This document shows positions 1 to 8,825 of a stretch of DNA of 36,545 bases, piece after piece. The DNA is from Deltaproteobacteria bacterium UBA2385 (GTDB taxonomy: Bacteria > Myxococcota_A > UBA796 > UBA2385). The first letter of the stretch is position 1, and each line of letters opens with the position of its first letter. A program made the translations under genes and the position numbers. The stretch spans positions 1 to 36,545 of the forward strand of contig DDSR01000318.1 of NCBI GenBank assembly GCA_002343455.1. The letters are read 5' to 3'. Below the pieces are notes generated by a model that did not search any database, was not told where the DNA came from, and saw nothing but the letters and a program-made list of their open reading frames with translations.

Positions 1-26
1 CCCCCCCTCAACCCCCGCGAGTCCCG

Positions 27-3000
27 ATGTTCCTCCCCGCGCTGCTGCTGAGCCTGCTGCCCTCCCCTGCGCTCGCTGAGCCTCGCCCCGCCGAGCCCCA
101 CCCGGCCGAAGCGGTCGGCGACGAAGCCCTGGGCGACCTCGCCGCGGGCCGCCCGCAAGCCGCAGTGCGCCGGATCCGCGCGACCCTCTCCCGCGCCCCC
201 GACGAGCCGACCAAGCTGGCGATCCTATGCCTGCTAGGGAGAGCCGAGCGCCGCGCCGGGGACGAGGCGGCGGCCATCCAGACGCTGAGCCAGGTCCCGC
301 TGGAGGCGGCCTGCGGCAGGCGGGCTGCTTTCGATCGGGCCGACGCCCTGCTGGCCCTGGGTCGCGAGGCGGAGGCCGCCGCGCTGTACGAGCAGGCCGG
401 GGCCGCCTCCCTCGGCGAGGGCCGGGACCTCGCCGTCGCCGAGCGGCTGTCCGGGCTCGCCCAGCGCCTCTTCGACGACCCCGACAGCGTCGAGGACCAG
501 GCCTACGACCTGCTGGCGATGGCCCTGGAGCTGGAGCTGCCCCTGGCCGAGAAGGTCCGGCGCGCCTCCGAGCTCGGGCAGCGGCTGCTCGAGGACGAGG
601 TCCACGCCCACCGGGATGTGGTCGCCGAGGTGCTGATCGCCCGCCTGCGCTCTCCCGAGGCCCTCAGCCCGGAGGAGGAGGCCGAGCTGCGTCGCCTGGC
701 CGCGCGGCTCAGCGGCGGACCGACCGGCGAGCGCCTGCTGCGGCCGCTGCCGGAGGACGAGGCGACACTGCTCGCGCGGGCCGAGGTCGTCCTCCCCTGG
801 GATGCCCCCCGCGGGATCGAGCTGCTGGGACGGGCCCAGGCCCTCTCCGCCGACCCCGAGGTGCGGGCTCGCCTGGCGCGGGCGCTGCACGACCATGGCC
901 GCCTCGCGGAGGCCGGCCTGCACTGGCAGGAGCTGCTCAGCGCCTCAGAGGCCCCCGGCTCCGAGCCCCTCGCCGCCGAGGCCCTCCTCGCCCTGGCCCT
1001 GCTGGAGCTGACCGGGGAGCCCGGCAGCGCCCGGGCCATCGAGCACCTCGCCTCCTGGCTGGAGCGCTTCCCCACCAGCGCCGAGCGGCTGCGGGTCGAG
1101 GGGCTGCTCGCCGACGCGCGCCTGAGCCGCGCCCGCGTGAGCCGGCGGGTCGAGGACTACGACACCTTCGTCCGGGCCCATCCGGCCGACCCCCGGCTCG
1201 CGGAGGCGGCCTACGAGGCCGGGCTGGCCGCCCTCCAGGCCGCGCAGCCCGAGGACGCCCGCCAGCGCTGGCTGGCCTTGATGGCCAGTCGCCCCGAGTC
1301 CGAGGCCGCCCGGCTGGCGGTCCAAGCCCTGGCTCGCCAGCAGGCCTTCGACCAGGACCAGCCGGCCGCCGCGATTGCCTGGCTGCGGGAGCTGCGCGAC
1401 GAGGGAGGCGAGCTCTCCTGGGTCGCCAGCGAGGAGCTGAGCCGCTTCGAAGAGCCCGAGCTGGCCGTCCTCGTCGACGGGATCCAGGACCCCCGCGCGC
1501 CGATCGTCACTGTCCGGGCCCGCAACCTCTCCGAGGTCCAGGTCCGGCTGCACCGGATCGACCCCGAGGCCTTCCTGCGCGCCGGCGGCCACCCCGAGAG
1601 CCTGCCCGAGCTCGACGTGGCGGTGATCTCTCCCGACCGCGAGTGGACCGCCAGCCTGCCCGCCGCGCCTGCCGGCAAGAGCCAGCGGGTCGACCTGCCC
1701 CTGCGGGTGCCCGGACCCGGCATCTACGCCGTCACCGTGGCCAGCCCCGGCTTCGAGGCCCGGGCCATCGCCCTGGTCAGCGAGGCCCGCCTGCTGACCC
1801 GCGCCCGCGGCGAGGACCTCGTGGTGGGGGTCCTGCGCGGCGATCGGCCGGCCGGCGGCCAGCGCATCCTGGTCGCCCACCAGGGCAGCGTCAGCGAGGC
1901 GCGCACCGGCGGAGACGGCCTCGCCCGGCTGAAGATCCCCGAGGGCAGCGCGGTCGTGCTCAGCGACGGACCCGCCGGCCCGGCGCTGCTCTCGCTGGAC
2001 TGGGCCAGCCACCGGCGGCAGGCCGACCTGGTGCGGGTCGCGGTCGACCTGGACCGAGGAAGCTGGCTCCCCGGCGACCGCCTGGGCTTCCGGCTGGTCG
2101 GGCGGCGGGACGAGGCGCCGCTCAGCGGCGAGTGGCGCCTGTGGATCGAGCTGGACGGCGTGCGCATGCCCGAGCGGCGCCTCCGGGCCGACGCGCGCGG
2201 CCTGCTGGCGGGCGAGCTCGACCTGCCGCTGGCCACGGGTTCGGCGCGGCTGGTGGGCCTCGCGCCGGGCGAGGAGACCCCCCGCGAGCTGGCCACACTA
2301 GCGTTGCTAGGAGAGGCCCACTCCGGCCGCGAGGTGGAGGTCGAGCGGGAGGGCGGCGCCGCCACGGTCACCGTGCGCGAGCCCGATGGTCGCCCCGTCG
2401 TCGGGGTCGCCCTGCGGGTCGAGCACGGCCTCGGGCGCGAGGCCGAGCTGGTCACCACCGACCGCACCGGTCGCGCCAGCCTGCAAGGCCCCCGCGAGGG
2501 GGTGGACTGGCCGCTCGCGGTACGGATCGCCGGGGGCGACCAGCAAGGTCGGATGGTCTGGAAGGACCCGGTGGAGCTGCCGCTGAGCCTTCACCTCGAC
2601 CAGGATCGGCCCCTGGTCGAGGCCGGCAGCACCCTTCGCCTCCAGGGAGGCCTGGGCCCGGTCCGCGTCGGGATCTTCCCCATCATCGAGCGGCCCGAGG
2701 ACCCCGAGCGCCCCCAGGGGCCCTGGGATCCGGAGCTGTGGACCGGCCTGGAGGCCCACCAGAGCTGGACCGGTGAGCAACCGGCCGCGCCGGCGATCGA
2801 GCTCCAGGGCGAGCCCCGCTGGCTGGAGGTGGATCGGGAAGGCGCCGAGGCGGTCGAGCTGGCGCTGCCGCCGCTGGCCGCGGGGCGCTACTCCATCGTG
2901 GCCATCCCCCAACGCTCCGGCTGGAGCAGCGTGCAGACCGAGCTGCGCTCGGCCGCCGAGGGGCCCCGGCTGGGGGCGCTGCCCGAGACGCTGGCCTCGG

Positions 3001-6000
3001 GGAGCCGGCTGGACCTCCCGGTCAGCGGCCCGGCCCTGGTCACCGCCGAGGGCGAGGGCATCGAGGCGGCCGCCCTGGTCCGTGGAGGATCCCGGCTGGG
3101 CCTGGAGATCCCCTGGCAGGACCACCCCCTCGCCCTGACCGCCACCGACGCCGAGGGGCGCGTCCACACCCGCTCGGTGCCGGTGCGGTCCCAGCTCACC
3201 GTCGAGCTGACGGTCGAAGAGAGCGCCACCGGCTGGCGCCTGCGGACCGAGGTGCGCGATCCCTCGGGCAAGCCGGTGGTCGCCCAGGTGGCCCTGAGCG
3301 CCTTGGATCTGCGGGACCTGCGCCAACACCCGGCCCGCTGGGCCCGCCTCGCCCACATCCAAGCCCGCCAGGCCACCGTGGGCGGCGGCGCCGTCCTGGG
3401 CAGCTTGCGAAACGGCAGCCTCGCCCAGGCCATAGCCTCGGCCTTGCTGGAGGAGAGCGCCCGCGCCGAGGAGGAGCAGCGCGCCCTGGCGGCAGCCGAC
3501 GGCCTGCTCAGCAGCGGCCGGATGGCCCAGGTGATGGAGTCGGAGACCATGGTCCTGGGGGGGCTGGGGACCCGCGGCACCGGCTCGGGAGGAGGCGGAG
3601 CCAGCGGCTACGGCTCGGGCAGCGGCCGCATCGGCCGTGGCAGCGGCGCGGCGAGCACCTCCAGCCCCATCCAGGCCCTGCGCCAGCGCGTGCTCTGGAC
3701 CGTCGCCGAGACCGACGCCTCCGGCAGCTTGACCGTCGAGCTGGAGCGCCCCCCGCCCGCGACCTGGCTGCTCCGGGCCAGCGCCGCCACCGCCCGATCG
3801 ATCGGCGGCGCCACGGTCGAGCGCGACTCGCGCGATGCGGCCTTCATCGTCCTCCCCGGGCTGGCGCAGGGCGGGACCGGCGATCTCGCCCGCCCCTTGG
3901 CCTTCGTGGTCAACGGCGGCGACGGGCCCCTGTCCGGGAGCCTGCGCATCGGCGATCGGGTCGAGGACCTGGCCCTGCCCGCCGGCGAGCAGCGCAGCAT
4001 CGAGCTGGGAGAGCTCGCTCCCGGTCAGCACCTGGACCTGCGCCTGGACAGCCTCGCCGGGGAGACGCTGAGCCGCCAGCGCCTGAGCTTCCCCGTCGAC
4101 AGCGGCGAGCCCGACCCCCAGGGCCCGCTGCTGCGGGTGGCGGTCGGCCCCGGCGGCAGCTTCCCGATGCAGATCCTGGCGCTGGAAGAGCACCCTGGAG
4201 CCATCCTCGATGTCGGTGCCGCCGCCCGCTCCGCCCGATCGGCCCTGGCCGCCGCGCGGGTCCTCGGCGGAGCGCCACGAGCCGAGGCCCTGGCGCGGGC
4301 CCACCAGCACCTCGCCTTCGTCCGGGCCCGCCCGGACAGCGCCCGCAGCGTCCTCGACCGGGCCGAGGTCCTCGCCCTGCTGGTGGAGGCCTCCCGCCAG
4401 CTCCCCGAGCTGGCCATCCCCCGCGGCGAGCTCGACGAGGCCGTGGCCCTGCTCGAGTCCGGCTCGCCCCATAGCGGTGAGCGCGTCGCCCAGCTCTGGG
4501 CCCTGGCCCTGGCCGGCCGGCCGGTCGACGAGGCCCGCCTCGCCCGGCTGGTGCGCGACGCCGCATCCCTGGACGAAGAGGACCGCTCCTGGCTGGCCCG
4601 CACGCTGATCCTGCTCGGCCGCGCCGACGAAGCGAGCGGCCTGATCGCCGGGCAGGGAGCCCACGCCGGCCTCGCCCGAACAGCGCTAGGCCAGCCGCCG
4701 GAGAGGCTACCTCCCCTCCCGCCCGTGGAGCGGGCCGACCGCGTCCACTGGATCCAGCTCGCTGCCCTGATGCCCCAGCGGGGCAAGGGGCGAGCGGTGC
4801 TGAAGGTCGACGGGGTCGAGGTCCCCGGCCTGGACGCCCTGGCCGGGGGTGAGCTGCGCCTGGTGATCGGCGACCGCTCGACCGTCGAGCTGCTGGGCGC
4901 TCCCCTGGCCCTCATGCAGCGCACGCGCGCCGCCCCCGGCGAGCTGCGGATCGCCACCGCCCGCGCCCCGATCGGCGCCGACGGGCTGGCCCTGCCCACC
5001 GACACACCCCAGCGCCGCTGCGGCGGGTTCGAGGACCCTTGCCGCATCGCCCTCGGCGAGAGCCTGCAGATCACCGGACGCGTCGATGACGGGACGCGCG
5101 TGCCCGGCGGGCTGGTCCTGGAGGGCACCCTGCTGCGCGCGACCCACCCCGGCCGGTTCCTGGTCACCGGCCTGTCGGGCTGGGAGGACGGCCACACCGC
5201 GCCCGCCGCCCCCCTGCACGTCGAGGTCCTCCCCACCCTGGACGAGACCCCACCCCAGCGGGCGGCCCTGGCGCTGGCCGAGGAGGCGCTGCGGGCCGAC
5301 GCGGATCCCCTCCCCCTGATCGCCTCCTGGCCGGGCTTCGACGACTGGGACGCCGAGCTCCGTCCCCGGGCCATGACCCTGCGCTTCCGCGCCGCGCTGA
5401 AGGAGGGCGACGACGAGGCGCTGGTCGCCGCCTTCGAGGGCCTCCGCGACGGGGCCCCCGAGGCCGAGCTCTCCCTCGTCGAGGTCGCCCGGGTCGCCCG
5501 CAGCTACGCCGCGATCAACCGGCCGAGCCGCGCCGTCACCGCCTGGCGAGCCGGCCTCGGCGCCGCCTTCCTGGCCGAGGCCGCCCCCCTGCGGCGCATC
5601 GAGGACCAGGTCGGCCGCATCGTCGGCCTGAAGGCCATGCGCGAGCTGGTGCTGCGCTACCCCAGCCTGCCGGTGATCGACGAGGCCGAGTTCCACCTGC
5701 CCGAGCGCCTGGCTTCGATGATCGACGAGGGCATCCCCTCCGCCTTGCAGGCCGAGGGCATCACCCCGACGGACATCCGCCTGCTCGCCGCCGCATGGGA
5801 TCGCGAGTTCCTGGCCTTGCACCCGGGCTCGACCCACACCCCCGAGGCCGGCCTGCACCTCTCCCAGGGCCTGCTTCGGCTACGCGCCTGGGCGGCTGCC
5901 GCCCAGTGGTCCGACCGGGTGGCGTCAGCCTCCCCGGACGCGCCGGTGCTCGACGCGCTGCGCTATGTCGAGGCCCTCGCCCGGGCCGAGCTCGGCCAGC

Positions 6001-6923
6001 AGGGCCCCGCCCGAACGCTGCTAGGGAGCATCGCCAAGGGCCAGTGGCCCCAGCCCGACGGCAGCCTGGGTCCTGCATCGCTGGCCCCCGACGCCACCTA
6101 CGCCCTGGCCCGCATCGCCGAAGCCAGGGGGGACCGCAAGGCCGCCATCGCCCTGTACGAGGAGGTCGGCGGGGCCTTCCCCGAGGCCGGCGAGGCCCTG
6201 TCGGCCCTGACCCAGGTGGCCCTGAGCGCCGAGCCGCTGGTGATCCTCGACTCCAGCGAGGACAGCGCCGTGCCGGTGCGGGTCGCCAACGTCGAGACGG
6301 TCCACCTGCGGGCCTACCGCCTGGATCTGCGGACCATCTTCCTGCGCGACGCGGGGCTGGACGGGGCCCGGGACATCGAGGTCTCGGGGGTCTCGCCGGT
6401 CTGGTCGGGCAGCCAGCGCCTCTCGCCCGACCCCTTCCCGCGCACCGTCGACCTGGACCTGCCCCTGAGCGGGGACGGCGCCTGGCTGGTGCAGATCGAC
6501 GCCGGGGGCGAGCGCAGCAGCGCCCTGCTGGTGCGTAGCGCCCTGGACCTGGACGCCCAGGACGGCGCACTCGGCCGACGGCTGGTCGTTCGAAAAGCGG
6601 GCCAGCCGGCCGCCGGGGCCGAGGTCCGGGCGCTGGACGGGGGCGGCGGGGTGGTCGCCACGCGCACCGATCTGCGCGGCGTGGCGGTCGTGCCCTACGG
6701 GGCCGCCACCCTGGTCTTCGACGGCGATCAGCTCGCCTTCACCGACGCCACCGACAGGTCGCCCGCCCGCCGGCCGCAGAGCCCGGCACCTGCCGCACCC
6801 GAGGGAGACCTGCTCAAGAACCTCGACAAGCGCCTGATGGAGCAGCGGCAGCGCAACGAGGTCGACTTCGAGGAGCAGTACGCGCCGGCCCAGGGCGCCT
6901 CGCTGAAGGCCAATATGCTATGA
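27..6923 (+). CDS. Giant secreted TPR / alpha-2-macroglobulin-like protein
   Basis: A 2298-aa protein with a clear signal peptide (Leu-rich core, ALA-E cleavage near residue 18), so it is probably exported to the periplasm or cell surface. Residues about 30-470 are Ala/Leu/Glu-rich helical repeats resembling TPRs. About 478-580 is a beta-rich module, and about 670-750 resembles a macroglobulin MG2 strand-rich domain (DLDRGSWLPGDRLGF). About 1172-1215 is Gly-rich. About 1221-1255 (TVAETDASGSLTVELE...ATWLLRASA) matches the core of the A2M domain. A second TPR region (about 1770-2050) is followed by a second copy of the beta module (about 2070-2180). No CGEQ thioester motif is present, so it is not a classical thioester trap. 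Two copies of the CTAG motif near its 5' half and two near its 3' half lie in frame. It probably forms an operon with the next gene, 7 nt downstream. Function unknown; the family assignment is by remembered patterns. Confidence 0.85.
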   Translation: MFLPALLLSLLPSPALAEPRPAEPHPAEAVGDEALGDLAAGRPQAAVRRIRATLSRAPDEPTKLAILCLLGRAERRAGDEAAAIQTLSQVPLEAACGRRAAFDRADALLALGREAEAAALYEQAGAASLGEGRDLAVAERLSGLAQRLFDDPDSVEDQAYDLLAMALELELPLAEKVRRASELGQRLLEDEVHAHRDVVAEVLIARLRSPEALSPEEEAELRRLAARLSGGPTGERLLRPLPEDEATLLARAEVVLPWDAPRGIELLGRAQALSADPEVRARLARALHDHGRLAEAGLHWQELLSASEAPGSEPLAAEALLALALLELTGEPGSARAIEHLASWLERFPTSAERLRVEGLLADARLSRARVSRRVEDYDTFVRAHPADPRLAEAAYEAGLAALQAAQPEDARQRWLALMASRPESEAARLAVQALARQQAFDQDQPAAAIAWLRELRDEGGELSWVASEELSRFEEPELAVLVDGIQDPRAPIVTVRARNLSEVQVRLHRIDPEAFLRAGGHPESLPELDVAVISPDREWTASLPAAPAGKSQRVDLPLRVPGPGIYAVTVASPGFEARAIALVSEARLLTRARGEDLVVGVLRGDRPAGGQRILVAHQGSVSEARTGGDGLARLKIPEGSAVVLSDGPAGPALLSLDWASHRRQADLVRVAVDLDRGSWLPGDRLGFRLVGRRDEAPLSGEWRLWIELDGVRMPERRLRADARGLLAGELDLPLATGSARLVGLAPGEETPRELATLALLGEAHSGREVEVEREGGAATVTVREPDGRPVVGVALRVEHGLGREAELVTTDRTGRASLQGPREGVDWPLAVRIAGGDQQGRMVWKDPVELPLSLHLDQDRPLVEAGSTLRLQGGLGPVRVGIFPIIERPEDPERPQGPWDPELWTGLEAHQSWTGEQPAAPAIELQGEPRWLEVDREGAEAVELALPPLAAGRYSIVAIPQRSGWSSVQTELRSAAEGPRLGALPETLASGSRLDLPVSGPALVTAEGEGIEAAALVRGGSRLGLEIPWQDHPLALTATDAEGRVHTRSVPVRSQLTVELTVEESATGWRLRTEVRDPSGKPVVAQVALSALDLRDLRQHPARWARLAHIQARQATVGGGAVLGSLRNGSLAQAIASALLEESARAEEEQRALAAADGLLSSGRMAQVMESETMVLGGLGTRGTGSGGGGASGYGSGSGRIGRGSGAASTSSPIQALRQRVLWTVAETDASGSLTVELERPPPATWLLRASAATARSIGGATVERDSRDAAFIVLPGLAQGGTGDLARPLAFVVNGGDGPLSGSLRIGDRVEDLALPAGEQRSIELGELAPGQHLDLRLDSLAGETLSRQRLSFPVDSGEPDPQGPLLRVAVGPGGSFPMQILALEEHPGAILDVGAAARSARSALAAARVLGGAPRAEALARAHQHLAFVRARPDSARSVLDRAEVLALLVEASRQLPELAIPRGELDEAVALLESGSPHSGERVAQLWALALAGRPVDEARLARLVRDAASLDEEDRSWLARTLILLGRADEASGLIAGQGAHAGLARTALGQPPERLPPLPPVERADRVHWIQLAALMPQRGKGRAVLKVDGVEVPGLDALAGGELRLVIGDRSTVELLGAPLALMQRTRAAPGELRIATARAPIGADGLALPTDTPQRRCGGFEDPCRIALGESLQITGRVDDGTRVPGGLVLEGTLLRATHPGRFLVTGLSGWEDGHTAPAAPLHVEVLPTLDETPPQRAALALAEEALRADADPLPLIASWPGFDDWDAELRPRAMTLRFRAALKEGDDEALVAAFEGLRDGAPEAELSLVEVARVARSYAAINRPSRAVTAWRAGLGAAFLAEAAPLRRIEDQVGRIVGLKAMRELVLRYPSLPVIDEAEFHLPERLASMIDEGIPSALQAEGITPTDIRLLAAAWDREFLALHPGSTHTPEAGLHLSQGLLRLRAWAAAAQWSDRVASASPDAPVLDALRYVEALARAELGQQGPARTLLGSIAKGQWPQPDGSLGPASLAPDATYALARIAEARGDRKAAIALYEEVGGAFPEAGEALSALTQVALSAEPLVILDSSEDSAVPVRVANVETVHLRAYRLDLRTIFLRDAGLDGARDIEVSGVSPVWSGSQRLSPDPFPRTVDLDLPLSGDGAWLVQIDAGGERSSALLVRSALDLDAQDGALGRRLVVRKAGQPAAGAEVRALDGGGGVVATRTDLRGVAVVPYGAATLVFDGDQLAFTDATDRSPARRPQSPAPAAPEGDLLKNLDKRLMEQRQRNEVDFEEQYAPAQGASLKANML
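224..238 (+). repeat. CTAG palindromic motif, copy 1
   Basis: CCTATGCCTGCTAGG inside the giant secreted protein, read as CTA-TGC-CTG-CTA-GGG. Right half matches the consensus fully, left half partly. Confidence 0.55.
2297..2311 (+). repeat. CTAG palindromic motif, copy 2
   Basis: ACTAGCGTTGCTAGG, CTAGC-N3-GCTAG perfect inverted halves. Read as CTA-GCG-TTG-CTA-GGA in the giant gene. Confidence 0.65.
4676..4690 (+). repeat. CTAG palindromic motif, copy 3
   Basis: CCGAACAGCGCTAGG, left half of the CGAAC variant. Read as CGA-ACA-GCG-CTA-GGC. Confidence 0.55.
6011..6025 (+). repeat. CTAG palindromic motif, copy 4
   Basis: CCGAACGCTGCTAGG. Read as CGA-ACG-CTG-CTA-GGG; it shares the CGAAC left half with copies 3 and 10. 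Confidence 0.6.
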
Positions 6924-6930
6924 ATCCTGG

Positions 6931-8067
6931 ATGATAGCCCTGGTCCTGCTGCTCTTCTCCTGCTCCGGTCGGGAGCCCGCCACCTTCGCCGACCGGGCCA
7001 CCGACCTGGACGGCGACGGCTGGACGGTCGAGCTGGGGGACTGCGACGACAGCGACGCCCTGGTCCACCCCGACGCCGACGAGCTCTGCGACGGCATCGA
7101 CAACAACTGCGACCGGCAGATCGACGAGGCCTCGGCCATCGACGCACCGAGCTGGTTCCTCGACGACGACGGCGACGGCTGGGGCGGCGAGGAGACCGTC
7201 TCCGCCTGCCAGCAGCCCGCCGGCACCGCCGAGCAAGGCGGCGACTGCGACGACGACGACGCGCTGGTCTACCCCGGGGCCGAGGAGATCCCTTGCAACG
7301 GGATCCTGGAGAGCTGCAGCGGACCCGACGGCGGCCGGCAGGTGCCCGCGCAGTACCCGACTCTGCAGGAGGCCATCAACGCCGCCGTGCCCGGCGACTG
7401 GATCTGCCTGGAGGCGGGCGATCACGCGGCCGCCCTGGTCGACCGCTCCCTGACCATCACCGGCCTGCGGCGGGCCAGCGAGACCCGCATCCTGGGCGAC
7501 GGGGGCCCCGCGCTCAGCGTGGAGCGGGTCCAGGGGCTGACCGTGCAGGCCCTCACCCTCAGCGAGGGCCAGGGGCTCAGCGGCGGCGGCCTCTTCGTCG
7601 AGTCCAGCAGCGAGCTCCTCTTCGAGGACGTCATCTTCAGCGACAACCTCGCCGAGCAGGGCGGCGGCGCCGCCTTCCTCAACAGCGAGGAGATCACCCT
7701 GCGCGCCTGCGCCTTCACCCGCAACGACGCCCGCAGCGGCGGCGGCCTGACCCTGTGGAACAGCACCGAGGTCCGGGTCGAGGACTGCGACTTCCTCGGC
7801 AACGACGCCGAGGAGAGCGGCGGCGGCATCAACCTGGGCAGCGACAGCTCGCTCACCATGCAGGGCGGCAGCCTCGCCTCCGGCCAGGCCAACGAGGGCG
7901 GCGGCCTCAAGATGAGCGGCGGGACGGTGCTGCTCGACAGCGTCAGCATCAGCGACAACGTCGCCACGCTGGGCGGCGGGATCTACCAGGACGGCGGCAG
8001 CCTGGAGAGCACGGGGGTCGTCTTCAGCGGCAATCTGCCCGACGACCACCATGTCGAGGCAGAGTGA
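6931..8067 (+). CDS. MopE-like metal-binding-repeat lipoprotein with right-handed beta-helix
   Basis: A 378-aa lipoprotein: the N-terminus MIALVLLLFSC ends in a lipobox Cys at residue 11. Residues about 25-115 hold two copies of the Cys/Asp-rich 'putative metal-binding motif' (DLDGDGW...GDCDDSDALVHP...CDGIDNNCD), typical of Myxococcota MopE-like surface proteins and expected to bind calcium or another divalent cation. The rest has repeated strand motifs of the type 'GGGLFV...FSDNLAEQGGGAAF...FTRNDARSGGGL', the signature of a parallel beta-helix (pectin-lyase-like, polymorphic outer-membrane type). The opening of that region (YPTLQEAINAAVPGDWICL) is the usual first coil. The start lies 7 nt after the giant gene's stop and has only a weak Shine-Dalgarno, so translational coupling is likely. 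Probably a surface-displayed partner of the upstream protein; that partnership is inferred from position only. Confidence 0.85.
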   Translation: MIALVLLLFSCSGREPATFADRATDLDGDGWTVELGDCDDSDALVHPDADELCDGIDNNCDRQIDEASAIDAPSWFLDDDGDGWGGEETVSACQQPAGTAEQGGDCDDDDALVYPGAEEIPCNGILESCSGPDGGRQVPAQYPTLQEAINAAVPGDWICLEAGDHAAALVDRSLTITGLRRASETRILGDGGPALSVERVQGLTVQALTLSEGQGLSGGGLFVESSSELLFEDVIFSDNLAEQGGGAAFLNSEEITLRACAFTRNDARSGGGLTLWNSTEVRVEDCDFLGNDAEESGGGINLGSDSSLTMQGGSLASGQANEGGGLKMSGGTVLLDSVSISDNVATLGGGIYQDGGSLESTGVVFSGNLPDDHHVEAE

Positions 8068-8266
8068 GACTCAAAGTGCGCCTAGTACCTTGTTAAGCAG
8101 CGAATCACTGGTTGACTATGCCTCGGCCCGTCCTCGTTGGGGAGCGATGAGTCGCGCCCCTACGTCAGTCGAGACCTCAAACCGCTCGGTGGCTTGCAAC
8201 GCCAGTCTCAGCCTGCCGAACCGGTCAGAATCATCTTGACGAGGTACTAGGACAGCCGGCGCAGGG
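8068..8266. other. Intergenic stretch with lower GC
   Basis: About 200 bases with no convincing gene. Short open frames exist but lack a Shine-Dalgarno and coding-like composition. The stretch holds a repeat half-arm at 8141-8160 and two of the few intergenic CTAG tetramers (near 8082 and 8247). Base composition is visibly less GC-rich than the flanking operon, which marks the left edge of an accessory patch. Confidence 0.5.
8141..8160 (+). repeat. Single arm of a dispersed palindromic repeat
   Basis: The sequence GGAGCGATGAGTCGCGCCCC matches 18 of 20 bases of the reverse complement of the right arm of the inverted repeat at 35825-35880. Two related copies 27 kb apart, both next to accessory genes, suggest a REP-like intergenic element family. 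Confidence 0.5.
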
Positions 8267-8566
8267 CTAACGAGCTCGCCTTTGCCAGTCTGCCGGGGCG
8301 CGCGAGCTGTGGAACACCGCGATGATCGCGATAGCTTCAGGATCGGCGAGGTAGAGAATCGCGTAGGGAAAACGCCGAACGAGAGCGCGGCGCACCTCGC
8401 CATCCACCCGTTGGAACTGCTCCGGATTTCGACGGATCGCCTCGATCGCCGCCTGAACGCATGTCACGAATTCCTGTCCGAGACCGCGGGTGCGCTCCTC
8501 GTACCAACCCTGCGCCTCTTCGAGCTCCTCTTCGGCCTGGGAGCGGAAGACGACCGGGGGGCTCAC
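8267..8566 (-). CDS. ParE/RelE-superfamily toxin
   Basis: A 99-aa protein starting at GTG 8566, chosen because it overlaps the antitoxin stop by 4 nt (GTGA), the usual coupling in such modules. An upstream TTG (8599) would only add Gly/Pro/Arg-rich shadow sequence. The pattern 'VVFRSQAEEELEEAQGWYE' at the start, the central 'RFPYAILYLADPEAIAI' and the terminal 'VFHSSRAPADWQRR' are characteristic of plasmid-stabilisation ParE/RelE-like toxins: a compact alpha/beta fold acting on gyrase (ParE) or on ribosome-bound mRNA (RelE). Which of the two it is cannot be read from sequence. The antitoxin gene directly upstream supports the call. Confidence 0.85.
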   Translation of the reverse strand: MSPPVVFRSQAEEELEEAQGWYEERTRGLGQEFVTCVQAAIEAIRRNPEQFQRVDGEVRRALVRRFPYAILYLADPEAIAIIAVFHSSRAPADWQRRAR

Positions 8567-8769
8567 CGGGCGCGGGCCCGATCGAGGACCTGCTCCCAAG
8601 GAATCGCGGAACCGGGGTCGGCGCGATGCTGCTCAACCCGACGCCGAAGTTCCACACGCTGCGCCTCGCTGAGCGGGACGCCCTCGGGCTCCGCAGCGAT
8701 GCGGTCCCACAGGTCTTGCACGTAGAGGACCCGCTCGGCGGGGGTCATGTGGTCGAACGAGGGTTCCAT
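8563..8769 (-). CDS. Antitoxin, addiction-module (Unstab_antitox-like) family
   Basis: A 68-aa acidic protein (MEPSFDHMTPAERVLYVQDL...) with the recognisable family pattern 'LTPAERL.LVQDLWDSIA..PE..PLSEAQ..ELDRRL..H..DPGS..PWEEVLARAR'. It pairs with ParE/RelE toxins and is expected to neutralise its partner and autoregulate. I start at ATG 8769. Longer in-frame extensions run into non-family sequence. It overlaps the toxin by 4 nt. The divergent gene at 8826 leaves a 56-nt shared intergenic region that must contain the module's promoter/operator. Confidence 0.85.
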   Translation of the reverse strand: MEPSFDHMTPAERVLYVQDLWDRIAAEPEGVPLSEAQRVELRRRVEQHRADPGSAIPWEQVLDRARAR

Positions 8770-8825
8770 GGGTATCAATGTAGTCGACCCGGAAGCCAAA
8801 CGCCAGATCCTGGGAGCGCCAATTG

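Noticed and set aside
2307..4664. Long minus-strand open frame inside the giant gene
   Set aside because: Gly/Gln/Ala/Leu-rich composition typical of an antisense frame in high-GC DNA; no motif or signal peptide.
6911..6930. CAATATGCTATGAATCC before the beta-helix gene as another CTAG motif or promoter
   Set aside because: It lacks CTAG and lies in the coding end of the giant gene. The 7-nt gene gap already suggests an operon, and a TATGCT box alone is weak.
8051..8239. Short plus-strand ORF in the intergenic region
   Set aside because: No Shine-Dalgarno, it overlaps the previous gene's end, and its composition is not coding-like.
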